Position numbers and translations under genes: made by a program. The notes under the pieces are model-generated. The model was not told the DNA's origin, did no database searches, and worked only from the letters and a program-made list of their open reading frames with translations. Shown here one piece after another: positions 47,005-59,589 of a stretch of DNA of 64,000 nucleotides (positions are counted from its first letter, which is position 1; each line of letters starts with the position of its first letter). The stretch spans positions 36,423,873 to 36,487,872 of the forward strand of contig NC_134019.1 in NCBI RefSeq assembly GCF_040712315.1, in the 5' to 3' direction. This stretch comes from Castanea sativa (taxonomy: Eukaryota; Streptophyta; Magnoliopsida; Fagales; Fagaceae).

Positions 47005-48519
47005 CTTCTGAGAAACGTAGCATCGCCACCAGAGCAATATGTAGCTAAAATAGCAGGCAAAAAATTTGTATACCTCCTTTAATATGGTCTTGCTGAAATG
47101 TTCTGTGAAGATGAAAAGAATACACCTATCTGATTAAATACAGTAACAAAACAAAACACCGCAAATTTCAATAAAACAAGTGTGAACGACTAATAACTCA
47201 CGTCATGTATACTAACATACATACAAAACAAAACTTGTCTCTTTTTCTTTTCTTTTTTTTCAGAAAAATTACCATGGAATCATAATCAAAACTGTAATAT
47301 TTAATAACGAGAAAAAACTCACGGTGTATGTATGTATTACGTACTCTCTTTGCAGCCTCTTATAATAAGCAAATCGAATTTCAGCCTCTAGTAGTGTTAG
47401 AATTGAGAAATAGAATTGACCGACCAATGGAACAAGACAGGGCTCTTGATCTCTTTTGTAGAAGAATCGTGGCCGCGCAAAATACAAGTTGTCAAATCGA
47501 AAACAAAGAACAATTCATCCCTGTATTCGACAAACAAAATTGGGTTGTCTATGTTATTTTTTTTTCTTCAATAATTCACAATCGATCAAATCAAAACTGA
47601 GAAAAACCCATGTCCTTAAATTTCAGAAACAATAACGGGTTGTCCTCGATTTGCTTTTATTTTATTTTTGTTGTTGTTGTTGTGTTGGATTTGCAAGTAT
47701 TATTATACTATATTAATAAAGTGGGGTCACTCTGTATCTGATATTCTTCGGATCTTATCCAAATGAAAGCGCAGGTTCACAAGGCCGATGTATTGAAAAC
47801 GATGGGCAACTTCCATGTTATACAATAATGATTTATGAATCTACAAGACAATGAATAGCCTCTCTCTCTTGACACTAATTGGTGAGGTACCGTACATATA
47901 CGTTTCTTGTAAACAACGCCTTGAGAGTTTTTTTTTTTTAGAACCACCTAAAGAGAGATATAAAAGGGTCTACCGACTTAGTTTTTTTTTTTTGGTAGCT
48001 ACTATCTCTCCTAGTTTTAATTGATTTATCACTTTATATAAGATAACTATATTTTCATTAAAAATATATATATATTAAGCTCAATCACGTGCTTGTCAAG
48101 TTGTCATGTGAGAATTGGGAAGATATATTTGAGATTCCATCTTTCTCTTTTTTTTTTTAATGGTTGATTTCTGTTATATTTATTTTTTTAAAGATAAGTA
48201 GATAAAGGGGAGAAGGTAGAAACAATAATAATATTTGACTTCAAATATGTCGAAAGTAATTTTTTCGTGTGTATTATTTAAACAAGTTATATGATTTATT
48301 AAAAAAATTATGTAATTAAAATTAAATTACATATGATAACCTTTTCAATTGTCACATAGTGAGTTAAAACAAGATATTTCTAAACATGTTTAGAGCTAAA
48401 AAAATTTCTACAAATAATAAGGTTACTAGTAATCTACCATTTAAATCAAATACTTGACTTGTTTTATAATATCACAAGGAGATAGGAGAGTATCAATAAA
48501 CATAGTAACATAAATCTTT
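47005..48519. other. Upstream region of the At1g01500-like gene and AT-rich DNA
   Basis: The first part is likely promoter or first 5' UTR exon. Poly-T tracts and AT-rich sequence follow. No coding gene was seen. Confidence 0.4.
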
Positions 48520-49670
48520 CATCTAGTGTGGTAGGCATGTTACTAGAACTTGAATTATATGGAAAACTTGAAACTTTTTTATCGGACATTCAAATCAAAA
48601 CTTTTGAACAATAGGGTAAAGTACACATTGTCGTTATCCTCAAGATATTTTGACTAACCCGAATAAAATGTTTTATGGATCGGCAAGTCCAGTTAATCTT
48701 TAGACATTATCATAATAATGCACTGATGGGTAATTATAGGACATTTTCAAAATGTTATAAATGCAGAATGTTATAAATGTGTTTTTTTATATATATAATT
48801 ATAGGCCTTACTAATTAAATTTATGATAAAATTTATAATTTATTTGAGAAGAAAAAATATATATTTATAGTAACCGAAAATATCTAATAATTTTTCCACA
48901 CTAATTACCAAGCCTCATGTTAGCAAATTGTGAGAACATCCCAACTCCTGCCAAATCATTAATGTATATTGCGGTCTCCATCTTACCTAATCGCCTGACA
49001 TCTAGTGTGGTAGGCATGTTGCTGGATCTTGAATTATATGGAAAACTTGAAACTTGTTTATCAGATATGGGTCCGCTTTGTTTGGAGAAATGAAAAAAGT
49101 GGATGGTTGAAAATTTTAGTGGAATGATTGAAAAATGAAATGGTAGAAAAGATTTGGTTTTTTTTCATGTGTATTTAGTTGGAGGGTGAAAAAGTGAGAG
49201 AATAGAAAAAAATTTTGTTTGGTTGAAGAGAAAAATAGGAGAATGAAAAATGTAGTTTATATAAATTGATTATTATGTCCTTATTATAAAATGAGAATGG
49301 TAGGTGAGTATAATAAAGTGAGAGTATTTGTATAAATTACATAATTCAACATCTTTTCCTCTTCCATTTTCTTCCCAAATTGAGAGGATAAAAAAATGTG
49401 GGTTTGGAGGAATTACTTTTCTCCCCATTTTCTGTCTCTTTTATTTTCTCTTCTGAACCAAACGGTAAAAAATGTCATTTTTCATTCTATTTTCATCGTT
49501 CTATTTTCCATCTTCCTTGTCTTCACCCAACCAAAAATCAAAACTTTTGAACAATAGGGTAAAGTACACATTGTCCTTATCCTCAAGATATTTTGACTAA
49601 GCCAAATAAAATGTTTTATAATATATATATATACACGGGTCGGCACGTCCAGTTAATCCTTAGACATATA
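48520..49670. repeat. Direct duplication of about 480 bp, second copy split by a MITE
   Basis: CATCTAGTGTGGTAGGCATG occurs at 48520 and 48999. 'AACAATAGGGTAAAGTACAC' occurs at about 48606 and again at about 49550. The second copy is interrupted at about 49069-49535 by an element with GTTTGG and CCAACCAA ends like that at 33985. The first copy is uninterrupted at the same place. Confidence 0.75.
49069..49535. mobile_element. MITE inserted in the second copy of the 480-bp duplication
   Basis: The left end GGGTCCGCTTTGTTTGG and right end TCTTCACCCAACCAA are imperfect inverted repeats, and the GAATGAAAAATG arms fold on each other. It belongs with the group at 33985-34656 and 36059-36653. Confidence 0.55.
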
Positions 49671-49911
49671 ATGGGCTCTTTAGTAATGTTGTTTGTATTT
49701 TTTGAAAATCCGTGTGAACAAAAAAATATATGAAAATATATATAATGTTATTTAAAAATTGAAAACTGTAATTTAAGTTGTGGTACCAAACGGACCCTTA
49801 ATTATTCATTTTTTTATTATAGAGATTTGAAAAAGTTGTAAAAAAAAAAAAAATTATTTTTTATTTTTTCTAACGAAATTTCTTAAATATTTTCTTAATG
49901 TATGTCCTAAA

Positions 49912-49968
<57 letters not shown>

Positions 49969-51880
49969 AAAAGAGATATAGGATTCGAATCACATGCATA
50001 GAGTATCATAAATAATAATAATCTTACTAATGGACTGTCAGGCCGGCTCAGCTCAATTCTATAGGCAACTTAGGCAATGGCCTAAGGCCCCTCTTTATTA
50101 ATATAATATTAACTTACATGTCTTCAAACATTTAAATTAAGGTTGTTTCACCATAAAAAACAAAGGCGCCTTTATCAGCCAATAGAATGCATTTAACGTA
50201 TCATTTTAACGAAAAAACACGTTTACACCTGTTCTTTTTTAAACAATGCTACAATTACTATAACTTTTATTGAGTTTACAAATAGGTTTGATTTATTTCT
50301 AATATTTTTTTTAACTAGATGTATCTTGTTATTTTAAATATATAATAAAAAGTGATAATAAATTTTAATTCTTACATTTTATTTATAAATGGGTAACGTG
50401 TTATCCACCTTTTTATCTTCATCTATTTACCACCATTTTACACACTGCAACTACTCCTAGAACCTTTTAATTGCACGTCACCTCATTTTAAATAGAACAT
50501 TTCACATCAAATAATTAGCCCATCCTTATATATATATATATATATGAGATAGAACTCTACACCTCAAGAGTGCGTGATGGGTACTGGTGTAAACAGGAAT
50601 TACACTTCAAATTTTTTATTTAACCATCAGAGACTTTTTCAGTTGAACTAACCAGAACTCATTGCAAATTTCCTTGTTAGTTTGTCACTTCGTTGTATAA
50701 CTTTATAATATAACTAGTGTGGGTGGTATGTGCAAGGCACATACTACGTCTTGAGTAAGAAAATTAAGATAGAATTTTTATTTGAAAAAGTATGAAACTA
50801 TATAGATAAAAAAATGTATGTCATTCAAAGTTAATCTCATTTGTATAAGAATTTTGATACCTATTTGCTAAAGGTGATATCTACTTATCAAAAACTTCTA
50901 AGAATAATAATAAATATCATCTTTCAACGATAAGCATTTGAGTTTTGTTAAACATGTTGACATTGATTGACATTGTATTAGGCATTTGTTGAATTGTATT
51001 ACACACATGACATTGTATTAGACATGTGCTAAATTGTATTAGGCATGTGCTGAATTGTATTACACACATAGCATGGGAATTATTGGGGTGGAGCCATGTA
51101 TATGAGTGGAGCGGCCATGGCCCTCCCAAAATTTTGAAAATTTTCTTAATATATATAATTATTTTAATGTTTTCAAAATTTAGTCTATAAATATAAAAAT
51201 TGGCCCCCCAAATATTTGAATTAGTCCAATGATGCTCTTAAAAAAAAATAGCTAGTCTAATAGTTATAGACACATAACTTTATTTTTTGCAATTTTATTT
51301 TTTATTATAAAATGTGCTTTTATATCAATTAAATATTTGGTAAAGTTTAGAAACAAACATGTTTGGATCTATATTGTTTAACCTGTTATGTAGTGATTAA
51401 CAAGTCATTGACTCATTAAAAAAATCATGTCACTAAAACTACACATAAAATGTCTCTTTTGTTGCCATATAATGAATTAGAACAAGATAGTTTCAAATAT
51501 GTTTGGAACATAACTTGTTTCTCCAAGTTTTGGGCCATTCATGTTTTTGAAAATTTCATTAGTTCAATCGAAAGATTTTGTACTTACTTTAGTATAAAAT
51601 TTGATAATTTGTATTGAAAATGAAACTTTTTAAGAATTTCATTATAAAAATGGTAAAAATGAATTTTATTATATGAAATATCACCATCAAATATAGTTTT
51701 GATTGAAATTACTAAACTTTTTTTTTTAGTGTGTGTATATATATAACTTATCATATAAAAAAGCGTGTGTATATGATAAAAAAGCGTGTGTGTGTGTATA
51801 TGTATGTGGGGTAGTCTTGATATACATATTAGTATCGCAACTTGGGCCCCTAAACAAATATTTCTGGCTCCGCTCCTAGC
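49671..51880. other. AT-rich repeat DNA, no gene
   Basis: Contains an uninterrupted (TA)n microsatellite at 49915-49964 and an imperfect array of GAATTGTATTA(C/G)(A/G)CATG-type units at about 50960-51070. Nothing coding was seen. Confidence 0.55.
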
Positions 51881-51884
51881 AGTT

Positions 51885-52160
51885 ATGGTAGTTAGTTAGT
51901 TACCTAGGCCAGTTGGCAAGGAATGATCAGAGTTAGTAACAGTGGTGAGCATGAGAGTATAAGTCTAATTGTAATGAGAGGAAAGGGAAATCATTGATGA
52001 ATGAATACTAAACACTACATTAGTCTCTATTTCCATTTTTGTTCTCTCTATCTTTCTCAAGGAGGCTTGGTTGTCCTTGAAACCAACCAGAAATATCCTT
52101 TCCTCTGTATCAATCCAAGATTATCTTAGTTGAGTCTTAATAATTGGTATCAGAATCAAC
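51885..52160 (+). repeat. LTR end with degenerate primer-binding site (retrotransposon remnant)
   Basis: After 'TTAGTTGAGTCTTAATAAT' comes TGGTATCAGAATCAA at 52147, close to the TGGTATCAGAGC primer site for initiator Met-tRNA used by many plant retroelements. The preceding 260 bp read like the transcribed end of a copia-type LTR. No gag or pol follows. Confidence 0.45.
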
Positions 52161-53228
52161 CACCACGTCGAATAATTGGACGTAGCTAATTGAGTATGAG
52201 ATCAAATGAGTTGTGGTTTTATGATTGGATCTCAGAGGGGGCAACCTAGAGGCTAGATTAAAATCACTAATAAGTGAGTGGAGCCACCAAAAAGAAAAAG
52301 GGTTACCATCGGTTATTTAAATTTTCGTAATAAAAGATGTCATGTGCTACAATTAAAACTCTTCATCAAATACCTCAACCATAGACAATGAAAAATTTTC
52401 TCATTCATACTTTATTCTTTATCATTCTACATGAGTTTTGGTGCAAGCTTTAACTTAATTAGTGTTTAATGAACACCCATTTTAGGAAAGAAAAGAAAAA
52501 AAATAACAAAAGACATGTATTATCGAATTTTTCATTAGATAAATTATAAATTTCAAAGATTTAAACCTAGAAAACCAATGTTCTCCAACTAGCAAATAAA
52601 ACACCTTATATTACCATTCCAACTTTCTAAGCATTACTACCATTTAAAACTCAAAATACTAAAGAAAATTGTTGGGACGTTAAAATTTAGTGGGAGTATT
52701 TTAGACATTACACAATAAAATATTTTAAGAATTATAAGTTTTCATTTGGGTTTAATTGAGAGAACGGCAATATGACATATTTGCTATTTTCCAAAATATT
52801 AAAGAGGAAATTACTTGATTTTAAAGTTTAAGGATGAATTGTGAACTACCCCAAACATAAAATGATGAAAAGTGTTTTAATCCTAAGTTCTTGTTTTTGT
52901 TTTTTGTTTTTGTGTGAGTGTGTGTGTGTGTGCGCGCGCGCATGTGTGAATGTAAAACTATGTGTTTTTACTTAAAATGGTTAAATGGTGCATAAAGAAA
53001 AAAAAAATACAAAATACAAAAATTAAACCCAAGAAAACTATATTTGAAACAGTGAATTTTGGCTTAATAAATATTGACTAATAAAAAAAATTCTAAAAAC
53101 ATAAAGAATGATACATTTTCATAATACCTTTATAACTTTGTTATATTTTACTTTGACTTGTAAAGAATTAACACTCCAACAGTTGTGAAAATATTGTGAC
53201 GATAACAAGATGTTTTAACATTTTTACA

Positions 53229-53407
53229 AAAGAAATGCTATATCCACAATATTTTCATTACAAATCATACGTTATAGGTTGTTATGGGTTGTTATTGGCA
53301 GGCAAAAAAGTAATTTTATTGGTAAGTTTAAATTAGAATAACAATTTACCACCTAAGATTTGTTATGAAAATATTGTGAAAAATGTTATGGATGTAGCAC
53401 TTTTTTT
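53229..53407. mobile_element. Short MITE with long terminal inverted repeats
   Basis: Left AAATGCTATATCCACAATAT with TTTTCATTACAAATC pairs with right GATTTGTTATGAAAATATTG followed by TGGATGTAGCACTTT. The interior is about 90 bp. This layout is very common in dicot genomes. No target duplication was established. Confidence 0.65.
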
Positions 53408-53544
53408 TTTCTTCACAATACTTTGTTTTTAGTTGTAGTTGGTTCCAATATGATATTTTACTATTTTATTTTGACATACAAAGAATTAACACCTCAATCA
53501 TTTTGAAAATATTATGGCAATTTGTTGTGTTAATATTTTATTAT

Positions 53545-54305
53545 TGTGGGGGCCAAAACTCAAACACAAACAGTAAAAATCCGAGATGCTCTAAGTAATT
53601 GACTTGCACAATTTATTTATCATAAAAATAAGGTAGAAACTCCACAATGGGAGGCTTAAACAACTGATTAAGAGAGGAGTGAGGATGAACTAATCTAACA
53701 TACATAAACTGCTTTCTTGAGATGTAGGGGGTAAGGAAGAAAACAAAAGTACAATGTGTCTCCACTTAGCATTTTCAATTTTCACTCTCTCTCTTCTTCT
53801 TCTATATGGTTTTCTCTTTTGAAATCTTCTAGCCCCTTCTCTGATGCAGTCTTCTCCCCTTTTATAGGCATTTTTCTTTCCCTTATCTCTTCAGCTGGTT
53901 TGCTCCTAGCCGGATTTTTGGGATACTTGTCACATCCCCCATTGGTTCTACCCCCTTTCATCATGAAATAGGACTTTTAGGGGGGTGTTTGCACTATTCA
54001 GATTGTCCTATACGTATTTAGTACGGTAGAAATTAGGTAGATAATCTCTCATTAATGCGGAGGTGACGACCTCTGTGATCCTTATCCTTTCAGGAGATTT
54101 CCCAAGGTGCCCTTGGTGGGGGTGGCATCTTGGATTAAAGTAGGAATCAGTTGCTTGTAGTCCTTCTTTTGTCCACTATAGGAAGATTCCCTTTACTCTT
54201 CTGCTGCTCTTGCTTCTATCTTTATTGATGGCTCTGGCCCATCACTTCAATTATGATATTCTAGGCCCTTTGGGCCTTGGCCTGGAATCAAGTTCACTCC
54301 CCCCA
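53545..54305 (-). repeat. Diverged solo LTR of a Ty3/gypsy type
   Basis: On the minus strand it begins TGGGGGGAGTGAACTTG, contains GGCCAAGGCCCAAAGGGCC and ends near CCCCCACA. On the other strand CATTAATGCGGAGGTGACG resembles CATTAATGCGGCCTGGGAGG in the 3' LTR at 8515-9276, and the two blocks are nearly the same length. No clear target duplication was seen. Confidence 0.45.
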
Positions 54306-56475
54306 TAATTATTAATATATAAACAAGTTCAACAGATGATATTACCGCAAAAAAAAAAAAAAAAAAAAGGAAGGAGAAGAAGGCAATTGTATCAGTGGGA
54401 ATTGAATAACTCTTAAACCAAAACACTCTATCGCTATCACCACATATAAATATTTAAAAAAGGAAAAACTGAAATGAGCAAGAAAACTGGTATGAATGGT
54501 GATATGTTTTTTTTTTATAAAAAAAAAAAAGGCCAGCTCCCATGAAACAGTGAGTTTATGCTCACCAAAGGCCAAAAATATTGTACAAATGTCTCTACTC
54601 TATATCAAGTTTTGTTTTCTTAAATTGTGGCTTTTTGCTTTTTCAAAACAAAACACACTGTTTTGGCTTAGAAAAAAAGACAAAAACTTGACTAAACAAA
54701 ATAGGCACTGACACTTTTGATATAGTTAATAGAAATAGAAATAGAAATAGATTTAATTTTTTTACTTTTCCCAATTCCCATTTATACTGACTTTTTCTCA
54801 AATTTTTTTTAAATATGATAGAATTTTTCCTTCACTCCTTTGTTATTTGATTTTTATAACATACATGCTTTCATAAGTTATCCAGCTTTTTAAAAAGTAA
54901 TATATACTTTAATCAAATCCAAATATTTGTGTAGATATTACTATAATGAAATTATGAATTTACAATAATTAATTAATTATTATTATTAAATTATTTACTT
55001 ATGTGATAAATGAATTTTCACTTATGTAGATTTAGAATCTAACATGATCATGTCATTTAGTAAAGTTGCAAATTTTTCCTAAAAAAACAAAAAATAGTTC
55101 ATATTGACCTATACTTTATGATTTATTTTAGTTAAATTATAATTTTCTATTACAATCTGTGTTTTATTCATTCATAAATATTTTCTATTATAAATTGTGC
55201 TAGGGAAAATTGAATACAAAAACTTAATTAATAATATTGCATTTCAAAAAACCTGAAAATAGATTTAAATGAAAAATTACATCAAAAGTTAAATAAATAT
55301 TATTTAATCAATATCTAAATGTAAAAAAGGTCTGATTTAAATTTTTCGTCTTAGGCTCCAAAATTTGTTAAGCCAACTCTATGGACTATCACTTGAACCT
55401 CGAATAAAGAAGTAGATACACCTTTACATTCTTGGCTTTATATTTCTGCAATTTAAAAAAAAAATGGTAATGTTTCTTTGTTTTAGTTTAAAAATAGCAA
55501 GCCCAAATCCATGTTACAACTCAAGCACAATCCTATTTGGGGAGCAATCAAAGTAATCTTAATTATACTCGTACAATAAGTCTTGTGATTGCGGTTTAGT
55601 ATACAATTAGTGTAGGGTTTAGCAATTATAAATATCCTACATCACATTCATTGTAATACAAATGTTTGTTTTTCCTTTTTTCTTTTAAAATAGGTAGTTG
55701 GTGGGGTGGGGTGGGGTGGGGGGGGGGGGGGTGTGGAGGTGGAGGGGGGAATGGGGCAATACAACAATTTAGTGTAGTACAGATATAATCAATAAGGACT
55801 TTTCACTCGTGGTTGTAGGCTAAATCATATCATTCTTGCATTCTCTTTTTCTCCTCATCCTCTTTTTATTCTGGATTCTAAAAATCTTCAACAAATTAGA
55901 ACCAAAACGATAAAATAGTCCTCAATAGTTTCTCTCACACGTGCGCGCACACATAAGTTTTGGCAAATGATACGTGATAAGATTAGCAAAAATTTAAGTT
56001 TTAACATATTAGTCATTAGGCAAATGGCCAATTTATTCACATGTAGGAAATATACATACATACATATATATATATATATATGTATGTATGTATGTATGTA
56101 TTTTTTATTTGAGTTTGAGGTTCATGTTTAATTTTATCGAGTTTATTATAAGGTTGTAAATGAGACAAGTTATTTATAAATAATTCAAACTCGATTCAAG
56201 AAAAAAGATTTGCTTATGTTCATTTATTTCGCAAACAGCCCAAATTTAAATATAATAATGTGTTCATGAACAATCTCATGACATAGAGATTTGTTTAAAC
56301 AAATATAATATAATATATTTATATGTATACTTGTCTAAAAATATACTCATATAAAATAAAGATTAAAATTAGTCTATTGATCATATAATATATAGGTTCA
56401 TATGGCATCAAATTATTATTTGTAGTTTATTGATAATATAATAGTCTATTGATAATATAATAGTCTATCTATATG
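54306..56475. other. AT-rich DNA with a G-run, no gene
   Basis: Contains a strong G-quadruplex-type run at about 55701-55761 and a palindromic ATAC/TA/GTAT microsatellite at 56051-56101. No gene was seen. Confidence 0.55.
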
Positions 56476-56479
56476 TAAA

Positions 56480-56481
56480 TA

Positions 56482-56544
<63 letters not shown>
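56480..56544. repeat. (AC)n(AT)n microsatellite at the pararetrovirus junction
   Basis: A run of AC dinucleotides passes into AT dinucleotides and stops at 56544. Viral coding sequence begins in the next bases. Confidence 0.95.
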
Positions 56545-56545
56545 C

Positions 56546-57600
56546 CCAGAGATACCAGCAGATATAGGAATACTTAATTCGGAGTCTTATGAGTTATCTG
56601 ATCTAGATCTAGACATAGGAGATTGGAATATCCCTAAAGTAGCCACCAACCAGATCTATAAGTCTTCATGGTCTTGGAAGAGAGCCTTCAAGACAGATTA
56701 CCATGTTAAGACCATAGAACAAGTTTGTGGTATAAACAAAGAGTACGAAATGTGCTACTTGTTATCCCCATCAGCCATTCAAGCACATAGGGACAAATGT
56801 CATAACTTCCTACACATAGGTTTAGTCCAAGTAGGAGTTAAACCACTCATCAGAAGAGGTTTGAACAACTCAATCCTCATGGCCCTTAGAGATGCTTGTC
56901 ACATCGGACCAGTCCATTTCGACTGTTTCCCATATTTTTCTATCCACATTCATGATAGCAATGTTATCAAAGCCCTCACACTCAATATCAAGACCCATGG
57001 AACCCTCAGGACACAGGGAACTAGTCAGATCACCTTGATATACAGAGTATACTACAAGTGCATGAGAACGAACATGAATGTCAGAGTACTTGACAGAAGG
57101 GAAAGAGGTGAGACAACCCTCATCCAAACCACTGACCCTAGTGCTAGGATTCAGGTCCCAAGAACCCTGAAGTGGACATAGGTCACATTCCCAGCCAATT
57201 GGACTTTAGAGAATAAGAACCATACTCTACAGATTCAAAACCCAGCCTAGAATCTAGATCTAGAATTTTGCCAGCAACTAGCCGACTACATGGTTAGATT
57301 AAGTTTTGACAAATCTAAGCTCAACACTCCTCTAGACTATGAGTGTAGACCACCTCTGGATATATCCTGGTTTAGATCTCCAACAGATCTACATCAGCCC
57401 CATAGACAGTCATCTATCTACCTTAGAGATAGATCAGCATCCCAGTGTAGCTCATTTAGACCTTTAGGATCACCATTCCCAAGCTCTAGAAGAGATCTAG
57501 GTGTTCAGCTCCAAGGAGTTAGAACCAATTCCCAACTAACCACACCTTGCTACACAGCCAAACAGGATTCGATTGTCAATGAGGAAAACGATCGCGAGCA
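56546..57600 (+). pseudogene. Endogenous pararetrovirus (florendovirus-like) movement protein region, 5'-truncated
   Basis: The frame is open from 56546, directly after the microsatellite, with no start codon, so the 5' end of ORF1 is missing. Residues near the beginning include IPADIGIL. Then come GINKEYEMCYLLS, GLVQVGVKPLIRRGLNNS and a long beta-rich stretch typical of 30K-superfamily movement proteins of Caulimoviridae, which open plasmodesmata for cell-to-cell spread. Stops occur at 57179 and 57248 (TAG). A change of frame lies near the C-run at 57603-57608. This copy is an inactive fossil. The family assignment rests on motif likeness and on the presence of the same virus's other parts downstream. 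Confidence 0.8.
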
Positions 57601-58057
57601 ATCCCCCCATCTCCATCTGGAACTGATATGGAACAACCTCCATTTCAGCAAGAGTCCACAGATAGCCAGCTTCTGGTTTCAAACAGAGAATTTGTTCCTG
57701 ACCTAGAAGAATTAGGTAAGGAATTTAGTTCTAAAGAAAACAGAACTAAAAGAGAAGCCTACAAAGCCAATTACACCAGAGAGCAAAAGGAAAAAGTATT
57801 TGAAGCATGGACGACATTCATGAGGGAAATATCCCGTAATGTCCCATTTTTCATATACTTTGAAAGGTACTTTGGTCAGCACAAGCAGTTTTGTGTTCTC
57901 ACCATAACTTGGACCATAGAAGGGCCCAATGCAACTAAGGAAGTTGTCAAGTCTAACCATCCACCCCTACAAGCCATAATCCTTAACCACCGCAAAAGAG
58001 AAATAGTTGTCTCTCCCTTTAAAATCTCCAAAGAAGAGGATAAACCAGTCAACAAAG

Positions 58058-58589
58058 TGATGCGAACTTCAATCGACACGCTTTGAGACTCAACAAAAAT
58101 ATTGGAATACTTGCCCAAGAAAGCTAAAATTCAGATTTTTGATAGAAAGCCAGACCCAACGTTTATAATCGAAACGCGAACCAAATGTATAAGTTGACCT
58201 TGACCCAATGATTATAAAGAATCACGAACCAAAGGTATAAAATTTGAACGCCACAAGGAAGAATCCCTGATAAGTTCACAGTTCTTGAAAAACCAAAAGA
58301 AGAGCAAAGACTCACCTTTTTTTATTTTTATTCCATAATATCATGAAAAACGTTTACAGATTTCAGGGCCTATTTAAGGGCTCCATAAAACTTGACAGAC
58401 AAGAAAATATATTCTAAAATAACTCCTAATTGATACCTTACCATATTAGGAATCAAATTTGACCTAAAAAGCATTAAATGCACCTAAAAACAAGGAATTA
58501 AATCACCTAAACCTAAAATAACATTTTTACATAAAAATACCAAAAATAATAAATTAAAATAATTAAACAGTAAATTGTGTCCTACATCA
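58058..58589 (-). repeat. TRIM 3' LTR
   Basis: 532 bp with TG...CA ends. It pairs with 59058-59589 at the same length without gaps. Confidence 0.92.
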
Positions 58590-58936
58590 GACCCCTCCAC
58601 TTGAAACAAACTCGTCATCGAGTTCATCTTTGAAATCTGAAATCTTCCGCTCCAAATAAACAAATACTTCGAATGCTTTAATGACTTGATCCAGTTGTGA
58701 AATTTGAATCCTTCATAAAGTGTAGCAGAAAATTTCTTCTCATCTACTTTCAATTTATTTGCAACATCAATCAACAAAGGGTTGATAATAAAATTAAAAT
58801 TTTCTACTCCAAGAAAATCAACAAATTGAATAGTCATCTTTAACAAATCAACTGAGACTAGAGGATTATGAGTTGTGGACTCATCCTCATATTTAACCTC
58901 AATTGAATCTTCCACAATGTTCTCAATAATTACCAT
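58484..58936 (-). CDS. Hypothetical 150-aa ORF inside the TRIM
   Basis: The ORF starts in the internal region after an A-rich leader and runs through the polypurine tract into the 3' LTR. The first 116 residues (for example VDLLKMTIQFVDFLGVENF and LKVDEKKFSATLYEGFKFHN) are acidic and look like real protein more than random translation. No known family is recognised. It may be a captured gene piece or a chance ORF. Confidence 0.3.
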   Translation of the reverse strand: MVIIENIVEDSIEVKYEDESTTHNPLVSVDLLKMTIQFVDFLGVENFNFIINPLLIDVANKLKVDEKKFSATLYEGFKFHNWIKSLKHSKYLFIWSGRFQISKMNSMTSLFQVEGSDVGHNLLFNYFNLLFLVFLCKNVILGLGDLIPCF

Positions 58937-59057
58937 CTTTTTTTTTTTTTCAAGTTTTTTTTTCTTTTTTTTTCACCTTTTTTTTTTTGGATGATAACAG
59001 GAAACAAAAGATAAAAGGATAGAAAACTGATTTTAGAACCTGTGCTCTGATACCAAA

Positions 59058-59589
59058 TGATGCAAACCTCAATCGACACGCCTTGAAACCCAACAAAAAT
59101 ATTGGAATACTTGCCCAAAAAAGCTAAAATTCAAATTTTTGATAGAAAACCTGACCCAACGTTTATAATCGAAACGCGAATCAAAGGTTTAAGTTGACCT
59201 TGACCCAATGATTATTAAGAATCATGAACCAAAAGTATAAAGTTTGAACGCCACAAGGAATAATCCCTGATAAGTTCACAGTTCTTGAAGAACCAAAAGA
59301 AGAGCAAAGACTCACCTTTTCTTATTTTTATTCCATAATATCATGAAAAACGTTTACAGACTTCATGGCCTATTTAAGGGCTCCATAAAACTTGACAGAC
59401 AAGAAAATATATTATAAAATAACTCCTAATTGATATCTTACCATATCAGGAACCAAATTTGACCTAAAAAGCATTAAATGCACCTAAAAATAAGGAATTA
59501 AATCACCTAAACCTAAAATAATATTTTCACATAAAAATACCAAAAATAATAAATTACAATAATTAAACAGTAAATTGTGTCCTACATCA
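59058..59589 (-). repeat. TRIM 5' LTR
   Basis: 532 bp, followed in element orientation after two bases by the Met-tRNA primer site. Confidence 0.92.

Larger units (their letters stand above)
58058..59589 (-). mobile_element. Complete TRIM/small LTR retroelement inserted in the pararetrovirus
   Basis: Two 532-bp LTRs (58058-58589 and 59058-59589, TGATG...CATCA) flank 468 bp. The 5-bp target CAAAG is duplicated at 58053-58057 and 59590-59594. On the minus strand the 5' LTR is followed by TGGTATCAGAGCAC (59055-59042), a primer site for initiator Met-tRNA. The 3' LTR is preceded by the purine run AAGTGGAGGGGTC. By eye the LTRs differ at about 29 sites (about 94.5% identity). No gag or pol is present, so it moves only with helper proteins. 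Confidence 0.93.

Noticed and set aside
56051..56101. ATAC/TA/GTAT hairpin as a microRNA precursor
   Set aside because: It is a simple-sequence palindrome with no mature-like arm complexity.
58058..59589. TRIM of the Cassandra type
   Set aside because: Cassandra LTRs carry a 5S-rRNA-like promoter; no such sequence is seen here.
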